Shown here one piece after another: positions 34,652 to 46,700 of a DNA stretch of 54,825 nt. Source of the stretch: Thamnocephalis sphaerospora (lineage: Eukaryota; Zoopagomycota; Zoopagomycetes; Zoopagales; Sigmoideomycetaceae); the NCBI GenBank assembly GCA_003614735.1, contig KZ992454.1, positions 1 to 54,825 of the forward strand, in the 5' to 3' direction. Below the pieces are notes generated by a model that had not been told where the DNA came from, did not search any database, and saw only the letters and a list, made by a program, of their open reading frames with translations. Both the position numbers and the translations under genes were made by a program. Every line of letters starts with the position of its first letter. The first letter of the stretch is position 1.

Positions 34652-36991
34652 ATGGTCTTCAAGCGAAAACCGCCGGGCCGCACCCGTAGCGTCTATGCCA
34701 CCTCTTTTGCATCCACTCTGGCCGGTGACAACGAGCCATACGGCGCAGATCGAACGCATCCCTCCGTGGTGGACAGCGCCGGCGACCCGCTGGATGATGA
34801 AGACTCGCCGTTTGAGATTGTGCGCGCCACCGTCAGCAACAAGGACGACGGCACACTGCCGACGCTTACGTTTCGCTTCTGGCTGCTGAGCATCCTGTTT
34901 ACGGCAATTCTTTCGTTTGCAAATCAGGTGCTGGCATTCCGCGACTATTCCATTCTCATTTCGCCCATCGTGGTGCAGCTTGTTTCGTTTCCCCTGGGAA
35001 AAGGCCTCGCTCGTGTGCTCCCTGACTGGCATGTGCATCTGGGAACCTTCAGCTTTCGCCTGAATCCCGGGCCGTTCAACATGAAGGAGCATGCGCTGAT
35101 CATTGCCTGCGCCAACTCTGCATCAGCCGTGGCGTACGCAGTGGATATCATCGTGGTGCGGCGTATCTTTTACCAGGTAGATCGCGGCTTCCTGGGCGGT
35201 CTGTTGCTGGTGCTCACCACACAGTGTCTCGGCTATGGCCTTGCCGGCATCTGTCGGCGCTTTCTGATCCGGCCTGCAGCCATGATTTGGCCGGCAAACT
35301 TGGTTTCCGTCGCGCTCTATCGCACGCTGCACGAAGAGGCAGATCTAGAAGCGCTTGAGACAGATGCCGGCGGCTCAGGCGCAGTCGGCGGTGCTCGGAG
35401 CATCACTAGCGGTGCGTCGCATATGACTAGCCAGAGGGCCACAACGCGAATGCGATTTTTCATGATAGCCACGCTGGGAAGCTTTGCGTACTACTTTTTG
35501 CCAGGCTATCTGGCCAGCTTTCTGGGCGCCATCTCTATCCTGTGCCTGATCCATCCCCACAGCCTACTTCTCAACCAGCTGGGCTCGGGCCGCCACGGCC
35601 TAGGCATCCTGTCCTTTTCCCTTGACTGGAACAACGTCATCTCGTTTCTCGGTTCGCCCATGGTCACACCATTCTGGGCCAGCCTGAACCTGTTTGTTGG
35701 ATTCGTCATCGTCTGCTGGATTCTGCTTCCGATCGGCTACTACAGCAACTGGTGGAACGCAAAGCAGTTTCCAATCATTGGCGCTGACGTATACGACATC
35801 AACGGCAAAAGCTATCCGGTGCTGAGTGTGCTAAACAAGACAACCTGGTCGCTGGACGAAACCCTCTACAAGCAGTATGGCGAAGGGTACATGTCGTTTT
35901 ACTTTGCAATCAGCTACGGGGCTGGGTTTGCCACGCTGGGAGCGGTTGTCGTGCACACCATGCTGTATCATGGTCGCGAGATTATGGCACGCTTGCGCGA
36001 TGTGCGGACAGGCGCCGAGGACATTCACGCGCGGCTGATGGATCGCTACCAGGAGGTGCCCAACTGGTGGTACGTTACCGTCCTGATGCTCAACACCGGA
36101 CTGGCCATCCTTACCTGCCACCTGTATGACCTGGACCTGCCCTGGTGGGGTCTGTTGCTGGCTGTTTTGATGGCAGCGGTGTTTATCGTGCCTATCGGCA
36201 TCATCACCGCCATTGCCAACCAGACACCGGGCCTCAACATCATCACCGAATTCATCATCGGCTACCTGCTTCCCGGTCGGCCTATTGCCAACATGACCTT
36301 CAAGACCTATGGCTACATTTCTGTGGTGCAGGGTATTAGCTTTCTTGGTGATCTCAAGCTCGGCCACTACATGAAGATTCCGCCGCGCCACATGTTTCTG
36401 GCGCAGATGATCGGCACCATCATAGCTGGCGTCATCAATCTCGCCACTGCCTACCTGATGATGAATATTGTGCCCAATCTGTGCGCGCCCGACGGCAACG
36501 TGGCAGCAACACGGTGGTCGTGTAGCAACACGCGCACTTTTTACTCGGCGTCCATCATATGGGGCGTCATTGGCCCAAAGCGTCTGTTCAGCACGACGGA
36601 AAGCCTCTATTCACCTATTCTCTGGGCTTTTCTTATCGGCGCACTGCTGCCGATTCCTTGCTGGCTGCTGGCTCGCCGATTCCCCGGCTCCTGGCTGGTG
36701 TATGTGCACGCCCCCATTCTTTTGTCGGCCACATCGCTGATGCCGCCGGCCCGACCGGCAATGTACAACACCTGGATTATCGTTGGCTTTGTCTTTCAGT
36801 TTGTCATCTACCGCTATCGGCATCACTGGTGGAGTCGCTTCAACTATGTTCTCTCCGCAGCACTGGAGACGGGCACTGCGCTGGGTGCACTGGTTGTGTT
36901 CTTTGCGTTCCAGCTACGTCGCGTGCACCTGGACTGGTGGGGCAACAATGATCTATGTCGGGCAGATCTCGATCACAGCAACACCTCATAG
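34652..36991 (+). CDS. Oligopeptide transporter, OPT family (copy 3)
   Basis: Intronless, 779 residues from ATG 34652 (MVFKRKPPGR). The family motifs are in the same order as the other two copies: DSPFEIVRATVSNKDD (residue about 55), NPGPFNMKEH (about 138), TQCLGYGLAGICRRF, RPAAMIWPAN, FIIGYLLPGRPIANMTFKTYG, GHYMKIPPRHMF, WWSRFNYVLSAALETG and a final WWGNNDLC. It differs by a Gly/Ser-rich insertion of about 25 residues (35370-35430) in the loop after the RPAAMIWP helix and by a hydrophilic tail. Predicted plasma-membrane importer of small peptides. The frame is open upstream of the ATG with no better start; an additional 5' exon cannot be excluded. Confidence 0.93.
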   Translation: MVFKRKPPGRTRSVYATSFASTLAGDNEPYGADRTHPSVVDSAGDPLDDEDSPFEIVRATVSNKDDGTLPTLTFRFWLLSILFTAILSFANQVLAFRDYSILISPIVVQLVSFPLGKGLARVLPDWHVHLGTFSFRLNPGPFNMKEHALIIACANSASAVAYAVDIIVVRRIFYQVDRGFLGGLLLVLTTQCLGYGLAGICRRFLIRPAAMIWPANLVSVALYRTLHEEADLEALETDAGGSGAVGGARSITSGASHMTSQRATTRMRFFMIATLGSFAYYFLPGYLASFLGAISILCLIHPHSLLLNQLGSGRHGLGILSFSLDWNNVISFLGSPMVTPFWASLNLFVGFVIVCWILLPIGYYSNWWNAKQFPIIGADVYDINGKSYPVLSVLNKTTWSLDETLYKQYGEGYMSFYFAISYGAGFATLGAVVVHTMLYHGREIMARLRDVRTGAEDIHARLMDRYQEVPNWWYVTVLMLNTGLAILTCHLYDLDLPWWGLLLAVLMAAVFIVPIGIITAIANQTPGLNIITEFIIGYLLPGRPIANMTFKTYGYISVVQGISFLGDLKLGHYMKIPPRHMFLAQMIGTIIAGVINLATAYLMMNIVPNLCAPDGNVAATRWSCSNTRTFYSASIIWGVIGPKRLFSTTESLYSPILWAFLIGALLPIPCWLLARRFPGSWLVYVHAPILLSATSLMPPARPAMYNTWIIVGFVFQFVIYRYRHHWWSRFNYVLSAALETGTALGALVVFFAFQLRRVHLDWWGNNDLCRADLDHSNTS

Positions 36992-37349
36992 TCAGCCTCT
37001 GTTCGCCGTCGCAATGGGTGCTTGTCTCGGGCAGATGCGCCTATGCACTACGTTGTAATGCGCCACGCTGCTTGGGCAGCCACCTTGTTTGTTATTTCTC
37101 ACTGCCCTGTAATCATCCGGCCGTGCTGCATGCTTAATAGCAGCGCCGAGTCTACATAAACGCATGCATACCGCTCTCTATCGCGTCGCCTAGTTTACTG
37201 CAGCTGCCTGACCAGGGAGCGTACACACAGCGGTAGACTGGTACGTCACGTACGATCTGCATTACACTAATGACGAGCGCTGCATGGTAGATCCCTCCAA
37301 CTACGATGCATCGCATCTACACGCCACTCCTCTTGTGCAAGAACACCAT
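36992..37349. other. Intergenic between convergent 3' ends
   Basis: 3' flanks of OPT 3 (+) and the F-box/LRR gene (-). Nothing recognised. Confidence 0.4.
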
Positions 37350-38414
37350 CTACGCCTCGTGACTGGTCTCCTCTTCATCCACCGAGCCATCCTCGTCATC
37401 CTCGGTGACCCATCCCCCTTCGTCGCTGCGGTCGTGCCCATCACCCTGGACGCCTGTATCGTCCGCTGTCCCCATTTGCGAGCCATCAGCTGATTCTCGC
37501 GTAGACTGCGACGATTGGCTTGCTAGCACCAGCGGCTGGTCTGCAAATAGTATGCCGTAGCAGTCGCTCAAGTCTAGCCAGCGCAGTTTGGGGCAGGCAG
37601 CGCGTAGTGCAACAACGGCCTCGTCTGTAACCAGCTCACAGCCTTTCAGACTAAGCCAGCGCAGGTTGTGATTGCCACGGGCCAGTTCATGCAGCCCCTC
37701 GTTGGTGACGTTGGTGTAGGAGAAATCTAGACGTTCTAGCAGCGGGCACCAGGTTGAAATTGCCAGCGCAATCATATCACCAATGGCGCATCGAGCCACC
37801 GAAAGCTCACGCAGCGTGGACTGGCATTGTGACAGCAGCATGCAAAGGGGCCGTCCGTTTAAAGATGTCCAGCTAAGATCCAGACACTGTATCCGCGGCA
37901 TCCACAGGGGCATCTGCGTCGACATTGGCAACGCTGACGAGAAAGACAGCAGCGCCGTTGTCTCCGTTGGCTGACTCGTCTTTGTCGCGTTAGTGCCACG
38001 CGCCATAGCCGTCCTATGGTGAGCCTCGGCGTTTAGCCTACCACGCCGACGCTTGCCTGCTGAGCCACGCTGCATTTGCTGCGACACCTCTTCTTCCTCG
38101 GACATATTCGCACAGCGTAGCAAGAGTCCTGTCAGCTCATTCTGAGCCAGCTCGCTCCAGCGACGCGCCATAAGCGACAAATCTACAACGCGTACCCAGC
38201 GCAAGTGCGCGTCTGGCGTAGCGCGCATACACTGGCGCATCTGCGTCACCGTCGTCCACGCCAGCGTATGATAAAGCCAGGGCAGCGCGGCGTCACGACA
38301 AAGTCGCGAAACACGCGCCAACCGCGGTAGCACCGGGTGCTCGGCCTGGCGTGCGATATTGTCCAGCACTTCAAGCGGCAGAGATGGCCGCTGCACCTCG
38401 CGTCGTCGGGCCAT
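37350..38414 (-). CDS. F-box/leucine-rich-repeat protein
   Basis: Intronless, 354 residues, ATG 38414. An F-box-like N-terminus (residues about 10-55: SLPLEVLDNIARQ, LARVSRLCRDAALPWLYHTL) is followed by a charged linker and then leucine-rich repeats: IQCLDLSWTSL, LRELSVARCAI, LERLDFSYTNVTNEGLHEL, LRWLSLKGCELVTDEAV and LRWLDLSDCYG. The C-terminus is an acidic Asp/Glu tail. Such proteins (yeast Grr1/Amn1 type) present substrates to the SCF ubiquitin ligase; the LRR concavity binds the substrate, often by phosphodegrons. Substrate here unknown. Confidence 0.85.
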   Translation of the reverse strand: MARRREVQRPSLPLEVLDNIARQAEHPVLPRLARVSRLCRDAALPWLYHTLAWTTVTQMRQCMRATPDAHLRWVRVVDLSLMARRWSELAQNELTGLLLRCANMSEEEEVSQQMQRGSAGKRRRGRLNAEAHHRTAMARGTNATKTSQPTETTALLSFSSALPMSTQMPLWMPRIQCLDLSWTSLNGRPLCMLLSQCQSTLRELSVARCAIGDMIALAISTWCPLLERLDFSYTNVTNEGLHELARGNHNLRWLSLKGCELVTDEAVVALRAACPKLRWLDLSDCYGILFADQPLVLASQSSQSTRESADGSQMGTADDTGVQGDGHDRSDEGGWVTEDDEDGSVDEEETSHEA

Positions 38415-40117
38415 ATTGCCGGCGAGTGTCTAAGCGCAAAGACAAAAAAGAAAAAGCAACCTGCAGTCCACTTGCAGAGATGGTTGTCATCGTGCTGGCG
38501 CTGACACCGGCAGGGCTGCCACCGACGTGGCCTGTGTGGCACCCGTGTGGGCGCACAAAACACCTTGGCCAGTGCACGCCTCTTGTCAGTGACTCAAGGA
38601 CGCCATGCTTTGCCAGACGGCCTTGTGTTGCCGAGATGTGCTGTTGCTGCTGTCCTCTCGACGCGCCAGTGCTTATAGGCCAGTGTTCCCAGCTGCCAAA
38701 CGCTTTGTTCACTCCCCACGCTATCTGCGCTTAAACTACCTGGACCCTCACACTGTAAGTGTCGCCAGCATTTTGGCGTGCGCACACACTTGTGTCTGTG
38801 GCGTCAACCGCACTCGCGTACACATGCGTCAGCCATCCGCCAGCTGTCCAGACGAGCGGACACGCGCAGCATGCCTTGCAGTGAGGCCGCGTGCGCAGCA
38901 CGTAGTACTTGCGTGGCATTCTTGCCATCGACATGCTGTTGCCTACTGTACGCTGTCTCGTGGTGCGCGCAGGCGCTGGAATGGCACTTTTCATGCATGC
39001 CGTTAAAGCGAGAGTGCGTGTTTTCATACGTCTGTTTGACGGTGGCCTGGCCGGGCGTTTCTGTTTGCGTGCAACGCTACGTTGTATCGGCAGTCTACGT
39101 CTATCTGCGCCTTCGCTTGCCAAGTACGCTCTTTCAACGCAGCCAGCCTATTGCGGACAGCACACACTGTTGCCTTGTCACAGGCGGCTGCATTTACATG
39201 GCCAGCCTACGTGTCCACTGCGGAGTGCTGTATCACTGGCAGTGTGTGTGTGTGCGTGTGTGTGCGTGTATGCGTGTGTGTCTCTCCTTGTCTCGTCCAC
39301 TTTCGCTCACTCGTGTCCGCACCTTTGCTCACTCCTTTTCCGCACCTACCACCACATTACACTCGCTCGTGCTCCGCATCCAACTAGCCCTTGTCGCTTT
39401 CACGCTTGTCCTGGTGCTGTGTTGCTGCGTGCGCCATCATCCCCTTCCCTCCCCTCCTCCCTCTGCTCTTTCCGGCTCATCGCCCGTGTAAGAGCGCGCA
39501 AACAGCGGCACAGCGCTTACCTTCGACCGGCCATCTGCTCGCCAGTTCATCGGTCGGACGCGGGAAAGCCTAGGCGGCTGTAATTCCTTTGCTACGACCG
39601 CTCGTCCACGGTGCCTGCTACTGTCGCGGCAAAGCGCGTCCTGTGGCCATCGCCAGTAGAATACGGCTGGCATTCGTGGCCATCCGTATCGTGCCTGGCA
39701 CCGCATTTCTGCTCGCTGGCTAGGCGGCGTGTCCCGTTTGTGCAGTCTCTCTCTTGTACCAGAAGCATAAGCGCGTACGCATAGGCCTGCTATTCCATTC
39801 TTTGCGGTGCAAACACGGGTAAGCGTGGCGCGCTGCGGGACTCACATGCACGCGCATACCAGCGTGCCCAGCCATTTGGGTATTTTCCAATCTACCAGGG
39901 GCTTGCATCGGCTTGCTATCCTGCTACGGGCACGTCGCTTTCGTACCCATCCAGCACATTTGTGGGTCAGAAAACTCGAACGGTCGCTGACATCTGTCAT
40001 TTGTGCCATCGCCATGGTCAATTTGTAGATTAGCATCAGCTTGCAAGTTGAGCTGACTGCACCAGGATATCCCGCATTTGTCATCCCGCACTTTTGTCAC
40101 AGCGGCGGATCAATAGC
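38415..40117. other. Intergenic between divergent genes
   Basis: 1.7 kb between the F-box/LRR and kelch-BTB starts. It contains a (GT)n tract and pyrimidine-rich patches. No gene supported. Confidence 0.35.
39241..39282. repeat. (GT)n microsatellite
   Basis: GT dinucleotide run with C and A interruptions in the intergenic region. Confidence 0.85.
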
Positions 40118-42745
40118 ATGGCATACAACCATCGATCCTCGGTGGATCCAAGTGCGGCGGCCAATATGGCCAACGGCACCGGTAGCGGAGGCAGCGCCAT
40201 TTATGCCGGTGGCATGGCAGCACAGCCCGTGCACGACACCCGCAGCCAGGTAGGTGAAGCGCGCAAAGACAGCCGCCCTAGCCCGCAGCAGAATCCTGTT
40301 TGTCGTGCAAGTCGGCTAGGCGCAATGCTCTGTACGCGGATGCCAACCATTTGACGATACGCTTTTTAGAACGGCTCCGAGGCAAGCGACGTTTTGCCAG
40401 CACCTGTCACTCCGCAGCAACGCACGCTGGACCCCTTGGTAGTGTCCATGTACACCACAAGCGGTGCGACGCCGCCACCTGTGGCCGGTGCGTCTTTGAC
40501 GGCGATCGGCGACAAACTGTGGGTGTTTGGTGGGCGGCTGGTGAGCAACCGCCTTATGACCAACGAGCTCTACTCGCTGGATCTGGAGACGTTTGTATGG
40601 CGCCGGCACGCAGACCTGCCGGGTGATCCGCCGCCAGAGCCGCGCTACTTTCATAGTGCCGACCAGTCTGGCCCGGATCGTCTGGTTATCTTTGGCGGCA
40701 TGGGGCAGCGGTCACAGGGCAGCGGTGGCTCGTCGCACGATGCTTCCACGGTGCTGTCCGACGTTACGGTGCTGGATGTGAGCGATCCGCAGCGGCCACG
40801 CTGGCGCCGGCCACGTGTGTCGGGCCCGACCCCGCGTGCTCGCTACGCACACTTGACGGCCGTCAATGGCCGCCAGCTGGTGGTCATTGGCGGACAGGAC
40901 CTGCAAAACACCTATGTTGAGGACGTGCACACACTTGACCTGGACACCTTCACGTGGACGAAGGCATCCCCGTTTCCTAAACACTGCGGCGTGTATCGGT
41001 CCATTTCGCTTTGCTACGCAGGCTCCACCTATGTGTATAGCAACTACAACTTTACCGATGTGCGCCGCGAGCTGCAGGTTCTTGGCCCAGATCTCCATCT
41101 AACGGATCGCTCTCGTGGCATGACGGGCGAAAATCTGCCGCCTGGTTTGCGCTTTCCCACTGGTCACCTGATTGGCAATCATCTAGTGGTAAGCGGCACA
41201 TATCTGACCAACACGTCGCAAACGTTTGCCACCTGGCTGCTGGACATGCGGCGGTTGGTGTGGGCACGCCTGGAGTGCTCTCGACCGCTGCACAATGGCA
41301 GCTGGAATCGCGCTGTGCTTGACGCGCGGCGCAATCGGCATCTGATTCTTGGACATCGCGATCGCACCCTGCTTGCCGACTACGAGCATCGACGTGTCAA
41401 CTTTGACCATGTGGCAGCCGTCTGTCTAGAGTCATATGGTGTGTACGATATGCCGCGCCAGCGAGTAAGCGTGCTGGGCCAAGAGCTTGGCTGTATGTTG
41501 CTGGATCGGCCGCAATTCTCCGATTTTGAGATTCGCGCTGCTGTCGAGTCGAGCGACGCAGCAGGCGAGGAAGTAGGCGCCAGCGACAGTCACGGCGGCC
41601 CTAGCACACAGATGGACGGCACCGGCAGGAATGGCACGGCGGAGGTGCCCAGTCGTGGCAGCAACGGCTCGCCGCTTGGCCGAAGGGAGCGCACCATCTA
41701 TGTCAACACTCGTCTTTTGCGCGAGCGCTGGCCGTACTTTGACCGACTGATACGCGCCAACGCACAAGAGCATCACCGCCGCTACCTACGCTTGCCGGAA
41801 CCATACCCCGTCGTCTACCATATGCTGCGTTACCTCTACTCGGGTGCGCTAGACCCATCCTCCTCGGTAGACATTCTCGGCGAACTTATGGTACTTGGAG
41901 ATGTGTACAATCTTACCGATCTGGCAGCACATGCTGCAGACGTTCTTCATGGGCGGCTCACATTGGACACGACGCCTCATATCTTCCGCTATGCAACAAT
42001 GGCACGGAGGAACGGACTGCGTGTGCGTGCGCTGCGGATTATGCGTCGCAACCCAGACACGCTCGCGCGCTCTGTCGCGTTCTGGCAACTGCCTGAAGAC
42101 GTGCGATCCGAGATCATCACATTCCTTCCCATCTCGTTTCCGCGCTCTCCGCCGGCCTCTGTAGTTGCTGTACTAGGCAGCTCGAACAACAGTGCTAGCA
42201 GCAGCTTGTCGCAGCGCAATCTTAACCTTGTACAGCGGGTAACGCCATCTATGGAGCGTCTGGTCGGCCCAGTGCCTCCCAACGCAGCCACCAGCACAGG
42301 ATTGGCCGCCAGCGGTGACCACAATGTTGGCACTCTTGGCCGAAACACGCTGACCGGTGCCACGCCCACACAGGCCACCGTTCTGTCGTCCATGAACGGT
42401 GTGAACGGCACAGCAACACACGCCTCCATTAGCCCGCGTCTGGTTGACAACAGCGCTCTGCGCGGCCATACAGACACCTTCCAGAGGTCCAGTCCGTCGT
42501 TGCAGCAGCAGCAGTTTTCACGCACGCCTCATGCCAGCCCGCCGATGACACCAGGTTCGCGCAGTCCGTTTGCAGCGGCGCAAACGTCCGCAGGCATTAA
42601 TGAGTCGCATCGCGCACTTCATTTCTCGCACAATTTGGCCGGTTCTGGACCGCTTGGCGCAGCCTCGTATCACTACACGCACCGCTCGCAGGATCTACAA
42701 GCGCAAATGCGTCAGCAACATGCACGGCCTCAGGCACGACAATAG
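40118..42745 (+). CDS. Kelch-repeat and BTB-domain protein
   Basis: Two exons: 40118-40249 (ATG 40118, 44 codons) and 40370-42745, intron 40250-40369 (GTAGGT...TTAG, phase 0); 835 residues. Kelch blades from residue about 70 show the Gly-Gly pairs and spaced aromatic residues: KLWVFGGRL, DLETFVWRR, RLVIFGGMG, RARYAHLTAV, QLVVIGGQD, DLDTFTWTK. A BTB/POZ domain follows at about residues 475-600 (IYVNTRLLRERWPYFDRLI, MLRYLYSGAL, LGDVYNLTDLA), then a BACK-like helix region and a Ser/Thr/Gln-rich disordered tail. Fungal kelch-BTB proteins such as fission-yeast Ral2 and animal LZTR1 act on Ras signalling or as CUL3 adaptors; which role applies here is not decidable. Confidence 0.85.
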
Positions 42746-43736
42746 CAGGCACCGTACAGGCACATGGCTGCGCTTGCGGCACGTCGTAGCGGTCATTGAT
42801 TCCTGTCCGTTGGCGAGCACCAGCAAGCGCACTCGTATCGGCATCTGTGCATCCTGCCTGGCATGCATCGCAGCGCCGCGTCTTGGCCAAAGACTCGCAG
42901 CTCGCTACAGCCAAGGTGCCATGACATAGGGCCTTTTTATTTCGTTTTTCTGCGCGTGTAGATCATGCCTACTTTGTTGTCCTCGCTGCGGCCCATCACG
43001 GCACTGCTTCCTTTGACCATCGCTACCCTCACCTCTATTCTACCATTTCCTTCGTGTTCTCGTACGCCTTCAATTTACTCGGTCGTCCTCCTTGATTGCT
43101 GTCACGACCGGCGTCGTGTATGGCGTCGGCGCCAACTAGTGACGTGCCATGCGACTGGCCTCTGCGCTACTGGCTACTGCGACGCTGCCATCAGCGCGTT
43201 GTGCTCACGCAGCCTTATTCATAATAGTTACTGTCGCAGACCAAGCTTTCCCAGCAAATGTCCGCACGGCCAGGATGAATGTAATTTAAAAGTGCACTTG
43301 CCGTGAAGCATTGGCCACGATGGTTCTGCCAAAGCTGTGTAAAGCACGCGGCCAGACCAAGGGAGCATGTACACACTACCGAATATTTGTAGGTATTTAT
43401 TATGTTTGGTGCACTTTGGCGAGCTTTACATGGCAACAGGACGACGGACAAATGCGTCATGGTAGGGCACAAAGACTGTAAAGTACAGTGTCGGTCTTAT
43501 CTACGGCTGATCGTAATGCAAGGTGGCGTACGGCGAGCAGAGGGCCACAGGTATACCGGCACCAATACCACTTGCTCAGCTACGCACGAGATGGTAGTAC
43601 AAAGACGCTTGTGGCTTTGTGGAAAAAATCTATATCATGGCAAAGAGTGCTTGCAGTCCGATGTAAAAGCGCTGCCCAAATGGGGTGCAGCGTACCACAG
43701 TCTACACGACGCCCATGTATCTATAGGCGCCCAGTT
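42746..43736. other. Intergenic between convergent 3' ends
   Basis: About 1 kb between the kelch-BTB and COP1-like genes. Frames are open only by chance; no motif seen. Confidence 0.4.
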
Positions 43737-46700
43737 TTACCCCTCGGCGAGCTCGAGCATTTTGACTACGCCGTGACTGTTGCCTGCAATCATTACGTTC
43801 TCCGTGCGACGCCACGCCACAGCGCTAACAAAGAGCGTAGGATCATCGCTATGCGATTCACGTCCCTGTTAAGCCAAGCGAAGCAGTTTGCCACATTGTG
43901 AGCGTCGAATGAACCACCGTGCGTCGCACGCGTGCGCCAACTAACCGTTACAATGCTGGGCGCCGCAAAGGGCGTCTGGATGGCCGGACGCGTGATAGGT
44001 GTAAAGTAGGTGTAGATGTGGTTGTCCTCGCTGCCACAGCTTAGCCAGTTGCCGTCGCTACTCACGGAGAGCCCAACAAAGTTTTTGTCGTTGATGTGAC
44101 CTTCGTATTTGCGTACACACTGCCCCGTCTCCTTATGATTCCACATGCGCAGTGTACCGTCGGTTGATGCCGTAACAAAGTGGTTGCTGTCGACGTAGCG
44201 GACGCATGAAATGGCCTTGCGATGGTCGCTGCACTTGAACAATTCTCGGCTTGGGTAGCGTAGATCGTAATACCAGGCGTTATGATCTACGCCATCGTCG
44301 TTGCCAATCAAGCGTCAGCAAGCTATATCGCACCACGCTCACGCTGCGCTGCACAGCACACTTACCAGCGCTTCCAAAGACAATGTGATTGCTATCGTAC
44401 GGGTTGAAGCGCACGGTGCAGACATTGGCCAAGCTTGAAATGGTGAGCGTAGACCGCCGCTGGTTGGTGGACCAAATCTTCACTATAAACGAGCGCGCAC
44501 GGTCCATCAGCCGCAGTGCCATCAGGTCGTCGGCGACGCCAAGGTACACACCTTTTGCATCGTCGCTACCACTTGCAAGGTACTGCATCCCCAGTGGCGC
44601 ATAGTCGACAGTCCAGACACGGCACTCGTGCTCCACGTACGCAATTACGGGCTTCCCGGTGAATGTGTCGAGCACAGTTACAGCGCCATCGTAGTCCGAG
44701 CTTGCTAGATGTGCCGTGTTGTTGTGGCTCCATGACACGCAGCTTCAATTCGGTAATTGAATCGTAATCAGTGGTGAGCACCGTTCAGCAGACGGCACAG
44801 GTTATCCAGCCACCTACCTTATCTTGTTTGGACCAGTGATCTCGCGCACAGGAAGCAGCATGGACGACGGGTCACTCTCCGTGCTTTGCCTATTTTTGCC
44901 CGGCGCTTGCTGCTGTGTAAGCCAACCATGGAAATCCGCATAGTTGAAGACTTTGATCTTGCGTGTTACGCCTGCTAATGCAAAAAAGCGATCGTCGGTG
45001 CTGAACTCGATGCTGGATACAATTGCCGATACGTTGACCGCGTCACCGTAGCGCATTCGGCCAAGCGGCATTAGCCTTTGATAGCGTGAAAACATATCCA
45101 GCTCAGCCGAAAAATTATTGAGCACAGTGGCACGATCGGTTGAATCTACGCGGACACATGCGCATATCAGTGCACTGTCTTGCAAGGTGTTGTAGAAAGT
45201 CGCTGCAGGTCCGTGACCGTAGCACTCACTGTCGGTTATGGTTTTTAGATACGCGGCACCAATGTCGTCGGCGTACTTTTGAATTCGCGCGGTCTTTCGC
45301 TGTGCCTTGGCTGTACGCTCCATAGCGAAACTGACGGATACACATCAACAAGACGAAGGAACGCTGCGGCCATTTTGCCACAACACCTACTTGTTGGCAG
45401 CGCTAGAGCTTTGCTCCAGCATACTGTCGTAAGAGCCAGTCTCCTAAAAAGACGCACAGACAAACAGTCAGGCGTCGCTTCTTTCAGCGCACTGCGGCGG
45501 TGACATGCTTACTGCATAGGACCGCTTGTTTCTTGAAAGCGACGAACTCCATCCATCATGAGCATCCAAACCCGGCGAGAATATTGACGCCTCATCCAGG
45601 TAAGCCACATTGGGCACCGCCATAGATGTCGAGATGGATGCTTCGAGGCGCTTAGCCGTAGCCGTGACCAGTTCTGCGTCCTTGCGGATGCACTCAATCT
45701 GCTGCTGTAATACCTGAACCTCCTATTTTGAGACGATCACGATGAGTCTACAAATCATATTGTCCTTTAGAAAACGTACGCACCGCCATTTGCGACTTTA
45801 ACAAGCTGCCGAGTAAAAGATTCAGATTGGCATTGGCTTCCGCCTGATCGTGACTGTCCTTTTGAAGTTCCCATTCGCCCTCTGCGGATGCCAATGAAGC
45901 TATAGGCGCAAAGTGCGCGGCATTCGAAAAGGTAAGCAGTCGACCTCGGGCAGGGGACCTTGCAAGCAAAGACCGCACATACCTTCAGGCCTATCGTCTG
46001 CCGGTGCTGGTCGGGCTGCATCCTGTTTCCATGGAGTGGAGTGAACCTGTGAAGAGGACGACTGCGTTTGCCGATAGATCTGCAGCATGACGTCCACTGA
46101 TTTAGGCGAGCCAAGCATTAGTAACGGGGCTCTTGCGCTGCGTGAAGTTTCAACATATTGCCCCGACGCTTACTTAGTGGTGCCGGAGTAATGTCTCTCA
46201 TTTGACTGGGTGCTCGACATTGGGGGCATGTGCCGTGCAGACGCATGTACTGCTGAATGCACAGGCCACTAGTCGTCGTAAGCAACGATAATCAGTGTAA
46301 AGCTGGTCAGCATATGCCTACCCGCGCAAAAGTACAGTTGCGCCCTGTAGCAAGCACCTACCAGAACATGTGCCCACAAGGTAGTGAATGTGCCTGTGTA
46401 ATGACTTCCTTGCAAATGATGCTATGTACAAGGTTTTCGTCAGCATGTGCCGGTCCAAACAGGTGGCTCCACAGCGGTTGGCTACGCTGTGCTAATCAAC
46501 AAGCACTCTCGGCCTAAGCGTTCCGCAATAACATGTGCACAGTCGCTATGCAAATGTTCACGCTTCACGCACCAGGCAATAATGTTTTGCTTTGCAAGAC
46601 CACCCATAAGCTGTAGGAGCACCTGATTGCTGGGATGTACCGGCGTGTCCGTTGCGCCTGCCTCCAGAATACCGCCAGCCGACACATCTGGCGCCATGGA

